Origin: an uncultured Collinsella sp.
GTDB lineage: Bacteria > Actinomycetota > Coriobacteriia > Coriobacteriales > Coriobacteriaceae
Length of the DNA: 64,000 nt
NCBI GenBank assembly: GCA_900541795.1
Contig: UQLC01000002.1
Span: 1 to 64,000 of the forward strand
Reading direction: 5' to 3'
The notes beneath the pieces are model-generated. The model saw only the letters and a list, made by a program, of their open reading frames with translations, made no database searches and was not told the origin of the DNA. Each line of letters starts with the position of its first letter. The stretch's first letter is position 1. The position numbers and the translations under genes are program-made. Shown here one piece after another: positions 1 to 9,028 of the stretch.

Positions 1-30
1 TAGGGGCAAGCCTTTAAGGGCTTGCCCCTA
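1..30. terminator. Perfect hairpin upstream of the integrase
   Basis: Arms taggggcaagcc and ggcttgccccta are perfectly complementary around a 6-nt loop. It may terminate a gene lying left of the window, or sit in the integrase leader. There is no clear T-run, so the role is inferred. Confidence 0.5.
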
Positions 31-53
31 GCCTAATCCCAAGGAATCCCACC

Positions 54-1337
54 ATGAGCACCAGACCACGAGTCGTCGGAAACGGCAGCGTATATCAAGT
101 TAAAGAAGGGGTATTCCAATACCGCTTCAACCTCGGCAAGGACCCCAAGACCGGCAAATACGCCTACTCATCCAAGAGAACGCTACACTGCGAAGGTCTG
201 AGCAGACGCACGCAACAGGCAATGCTCCGCAAAGCCATGGAAGAATACAAGGAGGAGTTGAACTCCGGTATCGTTCATGACAGCGGAAACCTCACCGTCG
301 CAAAGTACGCCGAGAACTTCCACAGCCTAAGGGAAGAGGGCGTCTTCAAGTCACCGCTCGCCTATGCCCGTGAGGGCAACTATATTAGCCACATTCAAGA
401 GATGTTCGGCCATATCCAACTTACCGACCTCCACCCTGACGATATACGACACATCTACGCAAACGCCCGCAAAAGAGGAATGTCAGAAGCCGAGTTACAC
501 GGGACGCATGTCAAGCTGCGACAGATTCTCCAAGACGCCGTAGACAACGAGTTCATCCTTCGTAACCCATGCACGCCAATCAAGCTCCCCAAACCAACTT
601 ACAGGGAAAGAACTCCACTTACAGCAGACGAGGCTTCACGATTTCTGTCTTGCCTCATGGATGAACCACTGTCGGCCAAGGCAACGGGCACCATGCTCTT
701 GCTCCAATGTGGTCTCCGACGCGGCGAAATGCTCGGCTTGACTTGGGGCGACATCGATTTTGGGCAGCGCACGTTGAGCGTGTCGAAGCAGTTCACCAAT
801 GACAAGACTCTCCGACCGCCAAAATCGAAGATGAGCCGACGCACCATAGCAATCAACGACTCCCTGGCCCGCTATCTCGGCAAATGGAAGCTGGAACAGC
901 GGGCGCAACTCAACCGATACACTCTCGATCAGGATGACAAGACGCCTATCGTTAACGGCATAAAGGTCGTCACGACCGAGGATGGCATATATGCCACAGT
1001 CGTCAACGTAGACGGCCACAACTTCGACCGATGGTTCCGCGACTTCTGCGTCGATAACGGCTTTGGGAGCTACAGCAATATCACCAGAAGATTCCAACGA
1101 AACGGCAAAGAGCACGTGAGGGGCACGGGATACAGTGGGCTCGTCCCCCATGCCCTGCGGCACACGCAGGCGACGCTCCTAATCGGAGAAGGCGCAGACG
1201 TGAAGACTGTCCAGGCAAGACTTGGACACGCATCTCCAAGTACGACGCTCTCCATCTACTCCCACGCCATCGAGGCAAACGATCGTAAGGCAGCAGATGC
1301 CTTCGGCGAGCTCATTTCCCAAGAGAGCAATTCATAA
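54..1337 (+). CDS. Tyrosine recombinase / phage-type integrase
   Basis: Site-specific recombinase that should integrate and excise the mobile element running to the tRNA-Arg gene at 12218. The N-terminal ~65 residues resemble an arm-type DNA-binding domain, followed by a SAM-like core-binding region (about 75-180). The catalytic domain shows the first Arg in CGLRRGEMLGLTWGDID, then HALRH (HxxR), then RLGHAS and the nucleophile Tyr in LSIYSHA. At 427 aa it has normal full length. The ATG at 54 is the first start after the hairpin at 1-30. A strong terminator follows at once. The integrase lies at the end of the element far from the tRNA, so the second att site should lie left of the window. 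Confidence 0.93.
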   Translation: MSTRPRVVGNGSVYQVKEGVFQYRFNLGKDPKTGKYAYSSKRTLHCEGLSRRTQQAMLRKAMEEYKEELNSGIVHDSGNLTVAKYAENFHSLREEGVFKSPLAYAREGNYISHIQEMFGHIQLTDLHPDDIRHIYANARKRGMSEAELHGTHVKLRQILQDAVDNEFILRNPCTPIKLPKPTYRERTPLTADEASRFLSCLMDEPLSAKATGTMLLLQCGLRRGEMLGLTWGDIDFGQRTLSVSKQFTNDKTLRPPKSKMSRRTIAINDSLARYLGKWKLEQRAQLNRYTLDQDDKTPIVNGIKVVTTEDGIYATVVNVDGHNFDRWFRDFCVDNGFGSYSNITRRFQRNGKEHVRGTGYSGLVPHALRHTQATLLIGEGADVKTVQARLGHASPSTTLSIYSHAIEANDRKAADAFGELISQESNS

Positions 1338-1340
1338 AGG

Positions 1341-1371
1341 AAGGGCCGAGATATACCCGGCCCTTCCCTTG
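1341..1371. terminator. Rho-independent terminator after integrase
   Basis: Stem ggaagggccg / cggcccttcc with a short loop, just after the integrase stop and before the convergent gene at 1389. It can serve both strands. Confidence 0.75.
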
Positions 1372-1388
1372 CTTTGAACATAGATGGG

Positions 1389-2135
1389 CTAATGGCGATA
1401 GACCATCGCTCCATATGGAGCTTTATCCTCCCAGGAAAACGATGAGGCGTCACGAATGGGGAAGACGCCGACTATAGGTGCCTTCGTCCATTCGTCGGTA
1501 TTCAGAATCGCACCGTCCTTGTCATAGATCGGCTCGACCTGAGAACTCTGGACATCACGAATCCCCGGCCATTTATCAGCTATTGCATTAAGCACCTCAT
1601 CCGTAGGACAGGCTTCCTTTGAGGAAAGATAAACATAGTGCGGAATTGCATCGCTTGCGTTCCGCACTTCAAGGACGAAAGCATAGTCGCATGACGCAGC
1701 ATTCGACTCATTGACCACCGGCCAATCGTCGGGGACAACGAGATACGAGCCACCTCGCAGGTCCACGCGTTTCATTGACGGCCCCTTATCAACAAGGCTG
1801 TCTTGCGGAACAAATCGCAACATGTGATTACGAAGAGCCTTGTAATAAGAGAGCTTGTCGTTTAAGTCGTCGGCAGCGAGCGACAGGGACTCAGCATCGC
1901 CATATCCACTAAGCTCATCCTGAATAGACTTGACCCGTTGCGCACAAAAAGCGCTCAGTTCCGTAGCTGCGCCCTTGTTGACGCGGAGACAGAGGCTCGC
2001 GAGAAGGTCGACCACTTCCCCCGGAGTCTTAAACTCTTGCGGATGTTGTTCCTTGAACATGCTGATGTTGTCATCGGTCTGTTCAAGGATGGTCGTCCCA
2101 AACTTTCGTTTTTTCGGTTTCCTGGAGCGTTCCAT
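1389..2135 (-). CDS. Hypothetical protein of the mobile element
   Basis: I do not recognise a family. The 248-aa product begins with a basic stretch (MERSRKPKKRKFG), has a helical middle part, and a C-terminal part rich in aromatic and acidic residues (about 130-248). No signal peptide or membrane segment is visible. I chose the ATG at 2135 over longer in-frame starts because GGAGG lies 5 nt upstream, and the upstream extension reads like non-coding sequence. It is transcribed opposite to the mobilization genes and convergently with the integrase. It could be a regulator or a superinfection/defence cargo gene, but nothing in the sequence decides this. Confidence 0.7.
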   Translation of the reverse strand: MERSRKPKKRKFGTTILEQTDDNISMFKEQHPQEFKTPGEVVDLLASLCLRVNKGAATELSAFCAQRVKSIQDELSGYGDAESLSLAADDLNDKLSYYKALRNHMLRFVPQDSLVDKGPSMKRVDLRGGSYLVVPDDWPVVNESNAASCDYAFVLEVRNASDAIPHYVYLSSKEACPTDEVLNAIADKWPGIRDVQSSQVEPIYDKDGAILNTDEWTKAPIVGVFPIRDASSFSWEDKAPYGAMVYRH

Positions 2136-2196
2136 TTCATCCTCCAATCGGTTTTCATTGCAAGTATAACCCTGTTTTTCGAGGTAAAAGTGCTTA

Positions 2197-2213
2197 TCCG
2201 AAAATCTTCGGAA
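2197..2213. other. Small palindrome in the divergent intergenic region
   Basis: tccgaa-aatc-ttcgga lies between the divergent hypothetical gene (start 2135) and the excisionase-like gene (start 2393). The 257-bp gap should hold both promoters. This could be an operator, but no -35/-10 pair stands out. Confidence 0.3.
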
Positions 2214-2392
2214 ATTTTTCTGAATCTTCAGCGCCTCGATTGCCAGAAGCAGTATCATCGAATTGCACAGATAAGCGAATGCCGGAATGGAGGTGCCCAA
2301 AGAAGGCCATAGAAACAAAAAGCCGCCCACCCCTCCCCTCTAGTCGCCAAACTGAGGTGGGGAGGAGTGAGCAGACCAAAGGAGATTCTACC

Positions 2393-2638
2393 ATGGTAGA
2401 TTCCGCTATTCCCAAAGCGGGTATCGTACCCGCTCCTCCTCGCGTCGTTCTGGGACGCGAGCGTCTGCTCGGCGTCACCGAGATTCGTGAGCTGACCGGA
2501 CTTGGGGAGGTTGCCGCCGCATCGCTCATGAAAGAGAGCGGTCGCTGCCTCAAGCTTCATAGCCGCCTCTTCGTCATCGAGTCCAGCTTTTTTGAGTACC
2601 TTCACGAGTTGGAGGTGTCGGATCCGTGCAGCCTGTAG
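2393..2638 (+). CDS. Excisionase-like helix-turn-helix protein
   Basis: Small 81-aa protein with a MerR/excisionase-like layout: a turn-helix segment LLGVTEIRELTGLG, then a second helix and a short wing with LHSRLFVIE. Proteins of this type bend att DNA to favour excision, or repress the element's genes. The ATG at 2393 is preferred over an upstream start because AAGGAGA lies 7 nt before it. The gene overlaps the next ORF by 13 nt, so it heads the replication/mobilization operon. Confidence 0.65.
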   Translation: MVDSAIPKAGIVPAPPRVVLGRERLLGVTEIRELTGLGEVAAASLMKESGRCLKLHSRLFVIESSFFEYLHELEVSDPCSL

Positions 2639-3510
2639 CCAATAGCTCATTCAACGTCGAAGCCGATCAGCTCAAGACATATATCAAGGAGATGAACGGG
2701 CGTAAGCCCATGGCTCATATACGTAGCCTCCCCTCTCTCGACAAACTCATCGGCGGTGTCGTGCCCGGAATCCTGACCATAGTCGGAGCGGCACCAGCCG
2801 CCGGCAAGACGACACTCCTCAAAGTCATCTCCGACGACCTCGCCTCCCAAGGCGTACCCACTGTCTTCTACTCCGCAGAACTCCCCGCGTATCGCATCGC
2901 CCAGAAGGGCATCACGCGCCTTGGCAACGGAGACTTCAGCCTTTCCGAGGCGACCGGAGCCGTCCCCGAGAAGCGGAAGGCATTTGAGCGCGCCTGCGCC
3001 ACCTACGCCGAGACCGTAGCACCCAACTCGTGCATCATGGACGGTCAGACGTCCATGGAGGACCTCTGCCGTTGCATCGGTGACTGCATCCACGTTCGCG
3101 GCCAGCATCCCGCTCTCTTCGTTGACTACCTGCAGCTCATCGCCGCGACGTCCTTCGACGTCCGCGCGGAAGAGCGCGTCGTCATCACCGCCTGCGTGCA
3201 GGCACTCGGAAACATCGCCCGGACGTATGACGTCCCCGTCTTCCTGATCAGCAGCGTCGCACGAGACAAGTACAACGACGCGAACACCGAGCTCAACGTC
3301 TTCGCGGGCTCGCAGGGTATCGACTACGGCTCTGATAACGCCCTCTTCCTGCAGGTCGATGGCAAGGACAAGAAGGAGCGGAAATACAACTCAGAGCTTG
3401 ACGTTCGTCCCCTGCTTGTTCGGGTCCTTAAGGCGCGTTATGGCACGCTTGGGAGCACCAAGCTCATCTTCGACGCACCTCATGCCACCTTCTACGATCA
3501 GGAGAGTTAA
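2626..3510 (+). CDS. DnaB-like (RecA-fold) ATPase
   Basis: 294-aa protein matching the C-terminal RecA-like half of replicative DnaB helicases, without the DnaB N-terminal domain. Walker A is GAAPAAGKTT (about residues 54-63) and Walker B is PALFVDYLQLI (about 162-172). ISSVARDKY fits the following DnaB motif. On integrative elements such proteins are thought to help replicate the excised circle or process transferred DNA. The likely start is GTG at 2626, with GGAGG about 10 nt upstream and an overlap with the excisionase-like gene, which suggests translational coupling. Only 3 nt separate its end from mobC. Confidence 0.8.
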   Translation: MQPVANSSFNVEADQLKTYIKEMNGRKPMAHIRSLPSLDKLIGGVVPGILTIVGAAPAAGKTTLLKVISDDLASQGVPTVFYSAELPAYRIAQKGITRLGNGDFSLSEATGAVPEKRKAFERACATYAETVAPNSCIMDGQTSMEDLCRCIGDCIHVRGQHPALFVDYLQLIAATSFDVRAEERVVITACVQALGNIARTYDVPVFLISSVARDKYNDANTELNVFAGSQGIDYGSDNALFLQVDGKDKKERKYNSELDVRPLLVRVLKARYGTLGSTKLIFDAPHATFYDQES

Positions 3511-3513
3511 GCC

Positions 3514-3858
3514 ATGCGCGGCAACGCAAAAACCGCGCACATCAACGTCCGTATGACTGAGGAGGAGCGTGCCGCCATCATAGCGCGCTCCTCCGCTTTC
3601 GGCATGACTCCATCGGCGCTCATGCGCGAGTCCGCACTTCGCATCGGGGAGAAGCCCGCCAGGGTCGCCGACGAGGCGACGCTGCGGCAGATTCTTTATC
3701 AACTGAAAAAGGAGGGCGGGAACCTAAACCAGGCTTGTCACGCCCTCAACGCATACGGATCAGACGCGCAGACATCCCAGCAACTTGCAGACGCCGTCCG
3801 CCTGGTATCGAACACGGCGTCGCAGCTTTCAGCCCTCCTATCGAAAGCCAGGGAGTAA
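3514..3858 (+). CDS. mobC: MobC-like relaxosome accessory protein
   Basis: 114-aa protein with an N-terminal ribbon-helix-helix segment (HINVRMTEEERAAIIARSS) and the GGNLNQ motif typical of MobC/BmpC relaxosome proteins near residue 70. It should bind oriT and help the relaxase nick. It sits directly between the DnaB-like ATPase and the coupling protein in one operon. Confidence 0.85.
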   Translation: MRGNAKTAHINVRMTEEERAAIIARSSAFGMTPSALMRESALRIGEKPARVADEATLRQILYQLKKEGGNLNQACHALNAYGSDAQTSQQLADAVRLVSNTASQLSALLSKARE

Positions 3859-3860
3859 CC

Positions 3861-5777
3861 ATGAAAACGAAACTGCTCACAGCACTCGTATCATCCATTT
3901 TCCTAGCAGTCCTCGCATGCCCCGTGCTCGCTGCCCCCATCGACGCGTTCGTCGCCGGGTACGGGCTCGACACATCGGCAATCCCCGCAACGTTCGACGC
4001 GGGGATCGTCCTCGGCTGGTGGCTCTCGGGCGGGTTCGCCGCCTATCCCCTCGGGGTCTTGTTCGTCTTCCTCCTTGCACTCTGCACCTGCGCCCTCATC
4101 GCCTACTCAAGTGCTCTCAACGCGCGGGCCGAGGACGGCGGCGTGCTCGGCGACGCCCACGTCAAGACAGGTCGCGAGGTCGTGAAGGGGTCCGTGACCT
4201 GGGACGGCTCGACGATCCCATCGTCGCGCGGGTTCGTCTACGGTTTCACCAAATATCGCGGTAAGCCCTGTTATCTCTACGAGCCGAAGAAGATGATTTT
4301 CGTATCAGGGGCCACTGGGTCAGGTAAGTCACGCTTCCTCTACCTCCCCTCAATCGACCTGCTCAGCTACGGCGACGGCTCAAACGGCTCCGAACCCGCG
4401 ACCCTCGTCGTCTCCGACGTGAAGAACGAGCTCGTAGAGCTCACGGGCGACGAGCTGGCCCGTCGCGGCTACCGCGTCCTCCTACTCGACACGCAGCATC
4501 CCTATCGCGGCCAGAGGTTCAACCCGCTCAGGCAGGTGCTCGACCTCCACGCCGAGGGCCGGAACCAGGAGGCCGAGCAGGCGGCGGACGCCATCGCTGA
4601 GCTCGTGGTACAGGACGACGAGAAGGGCAAGGGCTCGCACTGGACCGCGTCCGCGCGGGGGCTCCTGTCCGCCCTCGTCCTGCTGGTCTCCATGTCCGAC
4701 GAGTGCCCCGAGGAGTCCAAGCACCTGGCGACCGTCTGCGAGGTGTTGGACCGTGGCACCGAGGCCGAGGGCGACGACCCGGCCGAGCCGTTGAAGTCCG
4801 TCTTCCGCGCCCTGCCGAGCGGGCACCCCGCGAAGAACAGGGCCTCGCAGTTCGTCTCCTCGGGCGGCAACGAGCTCAGGAGCATCCTCTCGACGCTCAA
4901 GGTGGCGCTCCGCCCGTTCTCGTCAGCCCCGGTCGCGTGGATGACGTCCGGGTCCGACATCAACCCGCGTTCGATCCTTGAGAACAAGAGCGCCGTGTTC
5001 CTCCACGTGCTCGACGAGGGCTCGCCCTACAACTGCATAGCGGCGATATTCCTCTCGCAGCTCTGGGCGTCCGTCCAGGCCGCCGCCGACTCCAACGGCG
5101 GCAGGCTCCCCCGCCCCGTGCAGATACTCGGCGACGAGTGGGGCAACCTTCCCCGCGTCGAGTGCCTGCCCGCCCTCCTTTCGCTTGGAAGGTCGTTCCA
5201 GATTTACTGGACGGGGGCAACGCAAGATATATCCCAGCTTAATAAATACGGTGAGCGAGACGGGCGCAGGAAAATTCTCGCGAACTGCGGCGTCAAAGTC
5301 GCCATGAAGCTCGCCGAGGAGGAGGACCGCCGGTACTTCACCGAGCTCGTCGGCAAGACCACGCGCCACACGCAGGGCACGAGCAACGGCAGGGCCGCGT
5401 CGGGCACATCCTCCTCGACGTCCTACAGCGAGAGCGCCGACGACGTGATACATCCCTGGGAGTGGCGCGACATGGCACCCGACCGGGACGGGGTCATCGT
5501 CGTGAAGCATGCGGACAACGGGATGCCCGCGTGCCGCGCAGGGGTCTTCCGCTCCCCCGTCACCGACTGCACCAACACGCCCACAAAGGAGCACTTCGGC
5601 CTGGGGACGCCCGAGCACGAGGCGGGGAATCGCCGCGCCTACCAGGCGGGGCTCGACGCCTCGGCGACCGAGAAGATGGCCGAGGCGATCCCCGTCTGGT
5701 GCCCCGAGTGGCCCGAGCCCGAGAAGAGGGCCGGGGACGCAGGTGGCAGCAAATTCAGCGGGCTCTCGCTCGACTAG
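3861..5777 (+). CDS. Type IV coupling protein (VirD4/TraG family)
   Basis: 638-aa membrane ATPase that brings the relaxosome to a type IV secretion channel. Two N-terminal hydrophobic segments (about 4-22 and 50-78) anchor it. Walker A is SGATGSGKS near residue 148 and Walker B is PVQILGDEWGNLP near residue 425, in a TraG/TraD-type ATPase body. The ATG at 3861 has GGGAG about 6 nt upstream and directly follows the mobC stop. A longer in-frame start at 3735 lies inside mobC and is rejected. The C-terminal ~100 residues look disordered. Having a coupling protein without VirB genes fits a mobilizable element that borrows a helper's pore. Confidence 0.92.
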   Translation: MKTKLLTALVSSIFLAVLACPVLAAPIDAFVAGYGLDTSAIPATFDAGIVLGWWLSGGFAAYPLGVLFVFLLALCTCALIAYSSALNARAEDGGVLGDAHVKTGREVVKGSVTWDGSTIPSSRGFVYGFTKYRGKPCYLYEPKKMIFVSGATGSGKSRFLYLPSIDLLSYGDGSNGSEPATLVVSDVKNELVELTGDELARRGYRVLLLDTQHPYRGQRFNPLRQVLDLHAEGRNQEAEQAADAIAELVVQDDEKGKGSHWTASARGLLSALVLLVSMSDECPEESKHLATVCEVLDRGTEAEGDDPAEPLKSVFRALPSGHPAKNRASQFVSSGGNELRSILSTLKVALRPFSSAPVAWMTSGSDINPRSILENKSAVFLHVLDEGSPYNCIAAIFLSQLWASVQAAADSNGGRLPRPVQILGDEWGNLPRVECLPALLSLGRSFQIYWTGATQDISQLNKYGERDGRRKILANCGVKVAMKLAEEEDRRYFTELVGKTTRHTQGTSNGRAASGTSSSTSYSESADDVIHPWEWRDMAPDRDGVIVVKHADNGMPACRAGVFRSPVTDCTNTPTKEHFGLGTPEHEAGNRRAYQAGLDASATEKMAEAIPVWCPEWPEPEKRAGDAGGSKFSGLSLD

Positions 5778-5786
5778 GAGGCAACC

Positions 5787-6725
5787 ATGACGGCAATAAA
5801 GCAGACGAGCGTCTGCAGCGAAAGGCACCTCTCCCGTCTCAGGGACTACCTCTCATGGGACCGCGACAAGGCGCTCGCCCACGGCACGCAGAACATCATC
5901 GACGAAGGCCGCTGGTTTCAGGAGATGGCGGACACGAGGGCGGCCATGGGTCACGACAGGCCCGGCAAGGCCGGTGCCAGGTGCACCTACATGCAGCACC
6001 AGATACTCGGGTTCCTCCCCGACGAGTGCGACCTCAACGGCGGGAAGATGACGCCGGAGCTGTGCATACGCTATGCGAGGGAGTACGTGGCCGAGCGCTA
6101 CCCCAACCAGGAGGTCGTGATGGTGCTGCACCGTGAACGCTGCCGCGCGGACGCCACCGACCGCTACGCCGTGCACCTCGGCATCAACCGCAGCGATCTG
6201 GAGACTGGCCGAAGGCTCGACGAGGGCCCCGCCCGAAAGGCGGCGGCATCACGCGTGAAGACCGTCCGTGCCCTGGACGAAAGGTACGGCCTCAGGCAGC
6301 TTGAGCGCGGCAAGGCCAACTCGCGCGTCCACGCGAGGCAACCCGGCACGGAAGAGCGCGACATGGCCCGAAAGGGGCAGGCCGAGCGCTCGGAGAACGC
6401 CCGCATCCGCGTCGCGGTCGCCCGCCGAATCGAGGAGGTCGGGCGCATGCGCGTCTGCCCCGACCGGATGGGCGAGCTTGAGCGGCGGCTCAAGCGGGAC
6501 GGCATCGAGCTCGCCAGGTCGAAGGGCGGGAGCCTCCAGTACCGCTTCCCCTCGAAGTCTCTCGGGGGCATGAGGAAGGTCAACGGCGGAAGGCTCGGCT
6601 TTGCCGTCGACCGCTCGACAGGCATCGCCGTCCGCTTCACGCTGCGCGGGATAGCGACGGCGATGCGGGCGTTCTGGGAGCTTGAGCGCAGGGCGCTGGA
6701 GAACCAGAACGGCCGAGACGACTGA
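5787..6725 (+). CDS. Relaxase / mobilization nuclease
   Basis: 312-aa protein. The segment at about residues 90-150 (AREYVAERYPNQEVVMVLHR, then YAVHLGINRSDLETGRRL) follows the Pfam Relaxase pattern of a first histidine followed by a His-containing strand, an Asn and a TG motif. The usual HxHNH cluster is reduced to one clear His (AVHLGIN). The C-terminal half is very basic and helical, suited to DNA contact. It lies 9 nt after the coupling protein, with a GGAGG-like site. At 312 aa it is short for a relaxase, lacking a helicase or primase domain. A strong terminator follows. Confidence 0.75.
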   Translation: MTAIKQTSVCSERHLSRLRDYLSWDRDKALAHGTQNIIDEGRWFQEMADTRAAMGHDRPGKAGARCTYMQHQILGFLPDECDLNGGKMTPELCIRYAREYVAERYPNQEVVMVLHRERCRADATDRYAVHLGINRSDLETGRRLDEGPARKAAASRVKTVRALDERYGLRQLERGKANSRVHARQPGTEERDMARKGQAERSENARIRVAVARRIEEVGRMRVCPDRMGELERRLKRDGIELARSKGGSLQYRFPSKSLGGMRKVNGGRLGFAVDRSTGIAVRFTLRGIATAMRAFWELERRALENQNGRDD

Positions 6726-6731
6726 TCATTT

Positions 6732-6768
6732 GGGCCGGGACGCAACAGGCGTCCCGGCCCCTTCTTTT
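6732..6768 (+). terminator. Rho-independent terminator after relaxase
   Basis: Perfect 12-bp stem gggccgggacgc / gcgtcccggccc with a 5-nt loop, followed by cttctttt. It ends the xis-to-relaxase operon. Confidence 0.88.
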
Positions 6769-7258
6769 GCCCCTCGGCGAGAGCGACCTCGGAGCGGTTC
6801 GCCGTCCCGCCGCAGGCGGGCAAGATGATTCCGTGCAACGGAATCCATATCTTGCCTGCACGGAGCGAGCCGGTTGCCCAGGGCAACGCGAGGCCGGGCA
6901 GGTGAGCGCCGGTTGAACCGACGCCGAGGAGACGCGACCCTGGGGAGCGTCGCACGACGGCGCTCGGCGACCCGGCGCGAGAGGCCCAGCCCGGCGACCA
7001 CGGCGGAGCGATGGCGACTTCTGGAAGCCATCGAGCGCAGCCGTTCGGCGGGCTGGGCCGGCGTGAGCGGAGGCGGACGAAACGCGACCCTGGGGAGCGT
7101 TGCCAGGGAGCCGCAGCGAGAGCGACGCCGTGCGTCGCGGGGGTCCCGCCCATAAGCGGGACCCATCGGCCGCAAGGCCGATTGCCACGCCTCGGCCCTC
7201 TCGACCTGCGCGCCGGGGAGGAGTCGGCAGTAACCTCTCCCCGATCCACAACGGAGAC
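6769..7258. ncRNA. Structured non-coding region, possible RNA or oriT
   Basis: About 490 bp with no convincing gene on either strand but many exact hairpins. One is a nested stem: gcaagat / atcttgc enclosing gattccgt-gca-acggaatc (6820-6855). Others are gggtcccgc-ccataa-gcgggaccc (7141-7164) and atcggcc-gcaa-ggccgat (7165-7182). Two copies of a hairpin with the identical loop gaccctgggga occur at about 6932 and 7082, with stems gacgc/gcgtc and aacgc/gcgtt. That compensatory change suggests selection for structure. Neighbours are the relaxase (left) and the 3' end of the DUF262 gene (right). A long structured RNA or an oriT are the two best readings. Confidence 0.45.
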
Positions 7259-9028
7259 CTAAAGCCGCTCGTAGGCCCCCTTCACCAGCTCGCCCATAAG
7301 CTGCCTTCGCTTGCCTAGGAACTCCTCGTAATCGAGGTCCTCAAACCCAACAGGCAGGGCATGCTCCTCGCAGTTGCGGCGATACTCGTCCTCCCCCAGT
7401 GCGGCGCGATACCTACAAACGTACTCATTCGGGGCGTCATCCGAGATGTAGATGTTGTTCTGGTAGTCAACGAGGGTGAAGTTGCCTCGGTTGCTGCGCT
7501 GTGAAAGGTAGCCCTTGGCCTTCAGGTAGTTATCTGGGAACAGATGATGCTTGTCCAGGGCCTTTTTGGAACCTGATGAGCCGGTAAGCAGCAGTTGAGA
7601 AAGAGGAGCCGTGCTGAACAGCGCCTTGGCACCGAGCACAACCTGAGCCGCGACGAAGCCCCACCAGGTCGGACCCGTCGCCTCGTTTGCATCGAGGGAG
7701 CTGGGCAGCGTAATGGAGAAATAATCGTCCGTCATGATGGCGGCGAGCCTACGGTCGAAGTACGCCCGGAACTCGTCGGCAGTATCTAGGCGCGAGACAT
7801 CGTTAAGCTGCTGCTCGAACTCGGATTCGAAGGACCCCACATAGAGCCCCGTTATGGCTGCGGCGAAATACCAGCGTCGTACGAGCCTGCGCACAGCCAA
7901 CGGCTCCATACCGAACTCGTAGCGCCCGATAAGGTAGAACGCATAGCAGAACATGAGCGCATTGCCCGACCCCACCTGGTCGGAGCAGACGTAGCCCGCC
8001 TCCGCCAGCGTGTTGATGAAGGCATGCCAGTTGTTCAGGTCAAGCACGAGATCGAGAGCGCGACCGAACGTGGCAAAGTTCTCGGCCCGCGTCTCGGGCG
8101 TCGTTTCCTTTGTCTTGAGATCTCGCCCGCGAAGAATCTGGTAGGCATAACGCAGGCGACCCCTCTTGAACCCCACGCCCACCGTGGCGCGGATGATATG
8201 CGTCGGCGAGACGGTCATGAGCGGGTTGTACGAGGTGCCCTTTGCGGGGGCATGGCTCATGGCGCAGAACTCCTCTATGCGCTCCCTCATGGCAGGTTCG
8301 TAGACCGAAAGCAGGGTCATGATGAAGTCATCCTGCTTAAGCGCCTGCCCCTGCGAGTTCACGCGCACAAAGATGTCCGATACGGTCTCCTCGTCAGCCG
8401 ATTCGGAAATCTCCAGCATCGGCAGAAGATAGCGCTCAAGCCCGAGCAATGCGTTGAGCCCGCTCTCGACGGCATCCTCGCCGTCATCGTCGAGTTCCGG
8501 TCCACCCTTCTTGGCATTCGCCTCGTTGAGGCGCTTTATGAACGCCTTACGGTAGGCGCTCAGTTTGTTGTCGTGGTTCGCCGCGAAGGCCTCGGACACA
8601 TCCGGCACGTAACGCGCGTCCCTCTCAGTCGAGGCGTCGGCATTCTTGAATGCGCGCGCGATGGGGTCGTAGGCGATCCTCACCGTACGCTCCCTGAAGT
8701 TCTTATCTCGCACGGGCACGCCGTACAGCGAGCTCAGGAGAGCGGTGAGCCTCTGCTGTCCGTCGATGACAAGGGACTTGGGGACGGCATATGTCTTTTG
8801 GTTCGAGCCTATGGCAGACCTCTTGCCCGCGTCGTCGCTCGGAGAGTCCCACAGCATCACATAGCCGATAGGGTATCCGCGAAGCATGGAATCAAGCAGA
8901 TCGCGAACCTTTTCATTGCCCCACACGAAAGGCCGTTGCAGATCAGGCAGGCCAATCTTGCCCGTCTGAACATCCTTCAGGATGTTACCGACCTCCAGCG
9001 ATATGGGATTGTAGATAGAGTTGGGCAC
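7259..9028 (-). CDS. DUF262 domain protein with HNH-like C-terminus (GmrSD-like)
   Basis: 589-aa protein. The N-terminal half is a DUF262 (ParB/sulfiredoxin-like NTPase) domain with LPDLQRPFVWG (about 27-37) and the hallmark VIDGQQRLTAL (about 87-97). The C-terminal part has LDKHHLFPDNYL (His494-His495) followed by an N-containing strand, NRGNFTLVDYQNN. This resembles the DUF1524 HNH nuclease of type IV GmrSD restriction enzymes. The start is GTG at 9028, which shares its last-read base with the TAG stop of the upstream methylase gene, so the two are translationally coupled. The inferred role is the effector or cofactor of an anti-phage module carried by this element. Confidence 0.78.
   Translation of the reverse strand: MPNSIYNPISLEVGNILKDVQTGKIGLPDLQRPFVWGNEKVRDLLDSMLRGYPIGYVMLWDSPSDDAGKRSAIGSNQKTYAVPKSLVIDGQQRLTALLSSLYGVPVRDKNFRERTVRIAYDPIARAFKNADASTERDARYVPDVSEAFAANHDNKLSAYRKAFIKRLNEANAKKGGPELDDDGEDAVESGLNALLGLERYLLPMLEISESADEETVSDIFVRVNSQGQALKQDDFIMTLLSVYEPAMRERIEEFCAMSHAPAKGTSYNPLMTVSPTHIIRATVGVGFKRGRLRYAYQILRGRDLKTKETTPETRAENFATFGRALDLVLDLNNWHAFINTLAEAGYVCSDQVGSGNALMFCYAFYLIGRYEFGMEPLAVRRLVRRWYFAAAITGLYVGSFESEFEQQLNDVSRLDTADEFRAYFDRRLAAIMTDDYFSITLPSSLDANEATGPTWWGFVAAQVVLGAKALFSTAPLSQLLLTGSSGSKKALDKHHLFPDNYLKAKGYLSQRSNRGNFTLVDYQNNIYISDDAPNEYVCRYRAALGEDEYRRNCEEHALPVGFEDLDYEEFLGKRRQLMGELVKGAYERL

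Noticed and set aside
6637..7251. Minus-strand ORFs of 149-204 codons in the non-coding region after the relaxase
   Set aside because: Several overlapping frames are open only because of high GC; products are Arg/Pro/Ser-rich without domains, and the DNA is dominated by hairpins.
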